Assembly (NCBI RefSeq): GCF_019396325.1 | Contig: NZ_JAHKRO010000055.1 | Location: forward strand, 1-59,959 | Direction: 5' to 3' | DNA from: Nonomuraea ceibae | GTDB taxonomy: Bacteria > Actinomycetota > Actinomycetes > Streptosporangiales > Streptosporangiaceae | Length of the DNA stretch: 59,959 nt | Shown: in pieces, positions 56,194 to 59,959 of the stretch | How positions within the stretch are numbered: position 1 is the stretch's first letter | How the letters are laid out: every line of letters begins with the position of its first letter | Notes under the pieces: generated by a model | What the model was told of the DNA's origin: nothing | Databases searched by the model: none | Seen by the model: only the letters and a program-made list of their open reading frames with translations | Translations under genes and position numbers: made by a program

Positions 56194-57342
56194 GTGGGTG
56201 CATCGGTGCTGTCAAGTGGACCGCCATCCGTAGACCAGGTGGCGGACCTCGTCGCGAAGGGAAGGGAGCGCGGAAGCGTAACCGTCGATGACGTCGCAGC
56301 CGCGCTCGACCGATCCGAGCTCCCGTCCGACGCGCTGGAACGCGTCGTGCGGATGCTCGCCGAGAACGGTGTGGAGGTCCTCGAGCCCCAGGGCGACGAG
56401 GAGACCCCCCGCGCCGATGAGGAAGACGTAGGCAAGCGCGCGCCGACCAGCGATCTGGTCCGCATCTACCTGCGGGAGATCGGCCGCGTGCCCCTGCTGA
56501 CGGCCGAAGAGGAGGTGGAGCTCGCCAAGTCGATCGAAGCCGGCCTGTTCGCCGAGGACAAGCTCGGCAACGGGGTCTCGCGTCTGGCCTTCCCGGAATT
56601 CAGGGAGCTCGTCTGGCAGGGCACCCGGGCCAAGCAGCGCCTCATCGAGGCGAACCTGCGGCTCGTGGTGTCGATAGCGAAAAGGTATGTCGGGCGCGGC
56701 ATGCTCTTCCTGGACCTCATCCAGGAGGGCAATCTCGGCCTGATCCGCGCCGTGGAGAAGTTCGACTACACCAAGGGCTACAAGTTCTCCACCTACGCCA
56801 CCTGGTGGATTCGCCAGGCGATCACCCGGGCGATCGCCGACCAGGCGCGGACCATCCGCATTCCCGTGCACATGGTGGAGACCATCAACAAGCTCGTCAG
56901 GGTGCAGCGCCAGCTCCATCAGGACCTCGGCCGCGAGCCGGCGCCCGAGGAGATCGCCGCGGAGATGGACCTGCCGGTCGACCGGGTCGTGGAGATCCAG
57001 CGGATCGCCCAGGAGCCGGTGTCGCTGCAGTCTCCCATCGGTGAGGAGGACTCCGACCTCGGCGACTTCATCGAGGACTCCGACGCGGTGGTGCCGATGG
57101 AGGCCGCGGCCTTCATCATGCTGCAGGACCAGCTCGACGACATCCTGGCGACGCTGTCCGACCGCGAGCAGCGCATCATCCAGCTCCGCTTCGGCCTGGC
57201 CGACGGGCATCCCCGCACGCTGGAGGAGGTGGGCAGGGAGTTCGGCGTCACGCGGGAGCGCATCCGGCAGATCGAGTCGAAGACCCTCGCCAAGCTCCGC
57301 CACCCGACCAGGGCGCAGATGCTGCGCGACTACCTCGACTGA
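56194..57342 (+). CDS. Primary-type (sigma-70) RNA polymerase sigma factor
   Basis: 382 residues from GTG 56194 (the frame is open from 56098, but the upstream codons are AT-rich and unlike the rest). Region 1.1-like start SVDQVADLVAKGRERGSVTVDD; region 1.2 DLVRIYLREIGRVPLLTAEEEVEL; region 2 with AKRYVGRGMLFLDLIQEGN and YKFSTYATWWIRQAITRA; region 3 (PVHMVETINKL); region 4 with LEEVGREFGVTRERIRQIESK. It is shorter than HrdB but complete in regions 1.2-4, so it is the principal or an alternative primary-like sigma factor. Confidence 0.92.
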   Translation: MGASVLSSGPPSVDQVADLVAKGRERGSVTVDDVAAALDRSELPSDALERVVRMLAENGVEVLEPQGDEETPRADEEDVGKRAPTSDLVRIYLREIGRVPLLTAEEEVELAKSIEAGLFAEDKLGNGVSRLAFPEFRELVWQGTRAKQRLIEANLRLVVSIAKRYVGRGMLFLDLIQEGNLGLIRAVEKFDYTKGYKFSTYATWWIRQAITRAIADQARTIRIPVHMVETINKLVRVQRQLHQDLGREPAPEEIAAEMDLPVDRVVEIQRIAQEPVSLQSPIGEEDSDLGDFIEDSDAVVPMEAAAFIMLQDQLDDILATLSDREQRIIQLRFGLADGHPRTLEEVGREFGVTRERIRQIESKTLAKLRHPTRAQMLRDYLD

Positions 57343-57354
57343 CAGGTGAGGCCG

Positions 57355-57388
57355 CTCGGGCCGGCGTCCCGCGGGGCGCCGGCCCGAG
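57355..57388. terminator. Bidirectional terminator after the sigma factor gene
   Basis: Perfect 12-bp stem CTCGGGCCGGCG (57355-57366) / CGCCGGCCCGAG (57377-57388) with a 10-nt loop, between convergent genes. Confidence 0.8.
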
Positions 57389-57393
57389 GCATG

Positions 57394-57708
57394 TCAGCAG
57401 CTGTTGGCGCCGTCGAAGGTCCGGATGCCGCGCGGCACCTGGGACGAGATCGTCTGACCGGGGTCGACGGTGTAGCAGGAGCCGTCGGTGCCACGCGCCC
57501 AGACGATCTTCAGGCGCAGCCGCCTGTCGCAGTCGTTGCGCGCGTAGCCGGTCTTGGTGACGCGGCCGGTGGTCTCCCAGACGGCCACGCACTCGGGCGC
57601 GTTGCCCGCCGGCGCGGCCAGGGCCGGCGCGGCCGCGAGGACGGCCGGGGCCAGGGAGCCGCAGACGAGCGCGGCGGCGGTGAGGGAGGTTCGGGTGAAC
57701 AGGTGCAT
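57394..57708 (-). CDS. Secreted tendamistat-like (alpha-amylase inhibitor-fold) protein
   Basis: 104 residues. Signal peptide (about 1-31, ending ALAAPA), then a 70-residue mature domain with four cysteines: PECVAV, RNDCDRR, GSCYTVDPGQ and ANSC. Spacing is 20-18-26 residues; tendamistat has 16-18-28 with the same CYxVxPGQ segment. The amylase-binding WRY triad of tendamistat (between Cys 1 and 2) is absent; here the loop reads ETTGRVTKTGY. I therefore call the fold, not the activity. Convergent with the sigma gene. Confidence 0.7.
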   Translation of the reverse strand: MHLFTRTSLTAAALVCGSLAPAVLAAAPALAAPAGNAPECVAVWETTGRVTKTGYARNDCDRRLRLKIVWARGTDGSCYTVDPGQTISSQVPRGIRTFDGANSC

Positions 57709-57803
57709 GAAGCGGTGTTCCTTTCCGGGGACGACTCTCCGCTACAGATTGCCCACTCATGGTGACCGATCTCGCGGAGACGCCCGGCTGGAGCACCAAC
57801 GTT

Positions 57804-58619
57804 CTACGAGCACCCCTCGAACTGCGGCACGGCGACCCGGTCGACGACCAGCCCGGTGCCCCCGAACCACTTCTCCAGCAGCCGCGCGGCGGTCCCGTCC
57901 TGGTACATGTCGATGATCGCCCGGTTGACCTCCTCGCAGCCGGCCACGTCGCCCTTGCGCAGCCCGACCCCGGTGCGCTGCTCGTTGAACTGGGTGCCGA
58001 CCAGGCGCAGCCCGCCGCCGCCCTGCTTGGCCAGGCCCGCGAGGATGACGTCGTTGGTGGTGATGGCGTCGACCTGGCGGCCCTTCAGCGCCGTCATGCA
58101 GGCCGCGTAGTCCTTGAACGGCAGCACCCGCGCCGCCACCTTGCGCTCCTCCACCACGCGCCGCGCCGCGTTGGAGCCCGTCACCTCGCAGATGCGCCGG
58201 CCCCGGAGGTCGCGCACGTTGCGGATGCCGTTCTCGTCCGGCCGCACCAGGATGTCCTGGTAGGAGATGTGGTACGGGCCCGCGAACAGCACGGTGTCCT
58301 TGCGGTCCTGGCTGATCGTGAACGTGGCCACGACCAGGTCGGCCTTGCCGTCGACCAGCACGTCGTCCCGGTCGTCGGCCAGCACGCCGATGAGCTCGGC
58401 CTCCTTGCCGAGCTTCCCGGCGATGTAGCGGGCCACCTCGACGTCGAACCCCTCGAACGAGCCGTCGGCCTTGCGGAAGCCCACCAGCGGCAGGTCGGGG
58501 CGCACGCCGATGACCAGCCGGTCCTTGTCCAGGACGCTCTCCGCGCCGTCACCGGCCAGGCCGCACGAGGCGGCGAGCATCGCGATCACGGCCATGACCG
58601 CGGGCAGCAGCCGCTTCAT
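57804..58619 (-). CDS. glnH: GlnH-like amino-acid-binding lipoprotein
   Basis: 271 residues. Lipobox LAASCG (mature Cys about 19), then a periplasmic-binding-protein type 3 fold: RLVIGVRPDLPLVGF, SFEGFDVEVARYIAGKLG, VVATFTISQDRKDTVLFAGPYH and AITTNDVILAGLA. Overlapping genes for this protein and an integral membrane partner, and no ABC permease, match the glnX-glnH pair of the mycobacterial pknG locus, where GlnH binds Asp/Glu/Gln and signals through GlnX. The ATG overlaps the glnX stop (ATGA). Confidence 0.82.
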   Translation of the reverse strand: MKRLLPAVMAVIAMLAASCGLAGDGAESVLDKDRLVIGVRPDLPLVGFRKADGSFEGFDVEVARYIAGKLGKEAELIGVLADDRDDVLVDGKADLVVATFTISQDRKDTVLFAGPYHISYQDILVRPDENGIRNVRDLRGRRICEVTGSNAARRVVEERKVAARVLPFKDYAACMTALKGRQVDAITTNDVILAGLAKQGGGGLRLVGTQFNEQRTGVGLRKGDVAGCEEVNRAIIDMYQDGTAARLLEKWFGGTGLVVDRVAVPQFEGCS

Positions 58620-59959
58620 CGGTACTCCTTCAGACGTGGCCACACCCCGGCGACGAGCAGCACGCCGATGCCGCCGATCGCGAACGGGAGCAGCCGCCAC
58701 AGGTTGTCCAGCGCGGACTGGCCCGCGCCGACCGCCCGCTCGAAGACCGCCTGGTGCCGGGCCGCGAGCGTCACCAGCTCCTTGTCGTAGGCGTCGAACG
58801 CGTCGCGCACCGAGCCGAGGCGGGAGGCGACGGCCGCGCCGGGCCGGTCCCCGCTCGCCATCGCGCGCAGGGTCGCGTCCGTCCGCTGGAACCTGGCCCA
58901 GGCGTCGAGCGCGGCCCGGCCCCGGTCGCCGCCGAGCTGGCGGCCCAGCATGCCCCGGTAGTCCTCGTCGCGCCCGGCGACGGCCGCGTGGTAGCCGCCC
59001 AGGTTGCCCGCTTCGAGATAGAGCAGCCGCTGCGCCTTGTCCAGGTAGGTGTGCTCGTAGGTGTCGGCCCGCTCCTCGTCGAGCAGGAACCGGCTCTGGT
59101 CGCCCTGCATGCTGTTGCCGATCGCGCGGGCCTTGGCGAGCGTGACGATCGAGTCGAAGCCCTCCTCCTTGGCCGTGCGCAGGTGGTCGGCGTCCTGCTG
59201 GAGCGCCGACGCCCCGGCCACCGTCGCCGCCAGCGTCACCACGGTGGCGGCCAGCAGCGCCGGGCCGAGGATCCGGCGGAACCGCCGCGCCAGGAAGACC
59301 TGCAGCCACGCCAGGCAGCCGATGGCCAGCAGCCCGGCCGCCACCACCGCCACCCGCAGGAGCGGCAGCGTCACCGCCGTCTCGTCGTAGGTGCGCCGCA
59401 CGATCGTGCCGCTCTCCAGCGTCAGGTTGTACGCCTGCGGGAGCAGCACCTGGCGCATCAGGTCCGTGGCCTCCCGGTAGACGGCCACCACCCCGGACGG
59501 CGGCGGGCCGGCGGCGTGCCCGGACTGCTCGTCGAGCAGCAGCGCCCGCGCGGCCAGCCGCTCGTAGCGGGCCAGCCCGTCGAGCACCGACTCGATCGTG
59601 CGCCGTTCGGCCGGGTCGTCCCCGGCCAGCTCGAACGCCTTCAGCAGCGCCTGGTTCGCCATCGTGCGCTGCTGCTCGTACCGCTTGATGGCGGCCTGGC
59701 GGCGGGCGTCGTCGCCGCTGCCCATCACGAGCATGTCGGCGATCTGCGCGTCCATGTCGCTCAGCCCGAAGTAGAGCCCGGCGGTGGCGACGACCTGGGG
59801 ACCGGCGTCGCGGCCGATCACCCGCAGGCCCTCGCCGGCGGTCGCGCCGCCCGCCGCGATCGCGCCGAACAGCAGCGCCAGCGCCGCGGCCGCGACGCCG
59901 GTCAGGAGCCGGATCCGGCCGGGCACGCCGCGCCGCGCGGGCGCGGGCGCGGCCTGCCG
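58616..59959 (-). CDS. glnX: GlnX-like membrane signalling protein (5' end beyond window)
   Basis: At least 437 residues. GTG 59926 is an in-frame possible start but has no ribosome-binding site, and the frame stays open to the window edge, so the true start is probably outside. Hydrophobic segments near residues 8-28 and 190-215 (VAVVAAGLLAIGCLAWLQV), another near 223-245, and one close to the C-terminus (FAIGGIGVLLVAGVWP). Two helical extracytoplasmic regions lie between. It is expected to pass GlnH occupancy to a PknG-type kinase, which may lie beyond the window. Confidence 0.78.
   Translation of the reverse strand, partial: RQAAPAPARRGVPGRIRLLTGVAAAALALLFGAIAAGGATAGEGLRVIGRDAGPQVVATAGLYFGLSDMDAQIADMLVMGSGDDARRQAAIKRYEQQRTMANQALLKAFELAGDDPAERRTIESVLDGLARYERLAARALLLDEQSGHAAGPPPSGVVAVYREATDLMRQVLLPQAYNLTLESGTIVRRTYDETAVTLPLLRVAVVAAGLLAIGCLAWLQVFLARRFRRILGPALLAATVVTLAATVAGASALQQDADHLRTAKEEGFDSIVTLAKARAIGNSMQGDQSRFLLDEERADTYEHTYLDKAQRLLYLEAGNLGGYHAAVAGRDEDYRGMLGRQLGGDRGRAALDAWARFQRTDATLRAMASGDRPGAAVASRLGSVRDAFDAYDKELVTLAARHQAVFERAVGAGQSALDNLWRLLPFAIGGIGVLLVAGVWPRLKEYR

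Overview
The window is about 60 kb of very GC-rich, gene-dense DNA from an actinomycete, most likely Streptosporangiales or a close relative (inference from codon use, GTG starts, an Actinobacteria-type Zur box and the ppdK / M48 / dgt / dnaG / sigma neighbourhood). Many genes are joined by ATGA, GTGA or TGATG overlaps. I found no rRNA, tRNA, CRISPR array, insertion sequence or phage gene.

Layout. 1-4.2 kb: a MocR-type regulator (cut by the window edge) divergent from a class V aminotransferase, an APH-fold kinase, a CGNR zinc-finger regulator and an EamA exporter. 4.2-7.2 kb: the zinc-uptake operon znuA-znuC-znuB-zur with a Zur box. 7.3-32.7 kb: a coherent catabolic island for oxalate, formate and glyoxylate. 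32.7-35 kb: DUF6703, a small monooxygenase-fold protein and glycyl-tRNA synthetase. 35-40.9 kb: a six-gene stressosome module (RsbR, RsbS, RsbT, a HATPase-SpoIIE fusion, a hybrid kinase, an RsbU-like phosphatase). 41-46.8 kb: a tiny secreted peptide, MoxR, DUF58, VWA, an HtrA-like protease and a two-component system. 46.8-60 kb: a septum-formation-like lipoprotein, ppdK, an M48-type protease, dgt, a degenerate M23 protein, dnaG, a primary-type sigma factor, a tendamistat-like secreted protein and a GlnH/GlnX pair.

The island is the main interest. Its genes form a whole route: import (an OFA-type MFS protein and an NRAMP-fold protein lacking the metal-site motifs), CoA activation (class III CoA-transferase, fused ADP-forming acyl-CoA ligase, SucCD-like ligase), decarboxylation to formyl-CoA (oxalyl-CoA decarboxylase / 2-hydroxyacyl-CoA lyase family), reduction of oxalyl-CoA to glyoxylate (PanE2-like), glyoxylate to glycerate (Gcl, Hyi, GlxR) and formate oxidation by an NAD-linked molybdenum formate dehydrogenase with its own MoeA and FdhD. 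The FDH catalytic subunit is split into two genes in reversed order. Six copies of a shared motif, CATACGGTATRC followed by a second GTATRC-like hexamer at 7-bp period, lie in front of fdhA, moeA, oxc, the FCD-type GntR regulator gene, the MFS gene and sucC. I infer one GntR-controlled oxalate regulon. From memory of Streptomyces coelicolor, glyS and the znu-zur genes are neighbours there; here about 26 kb, mostly this island, separates them.

Limits: all functions are read from motifs and context by eye. No alignment, structure prediction or database search was run.
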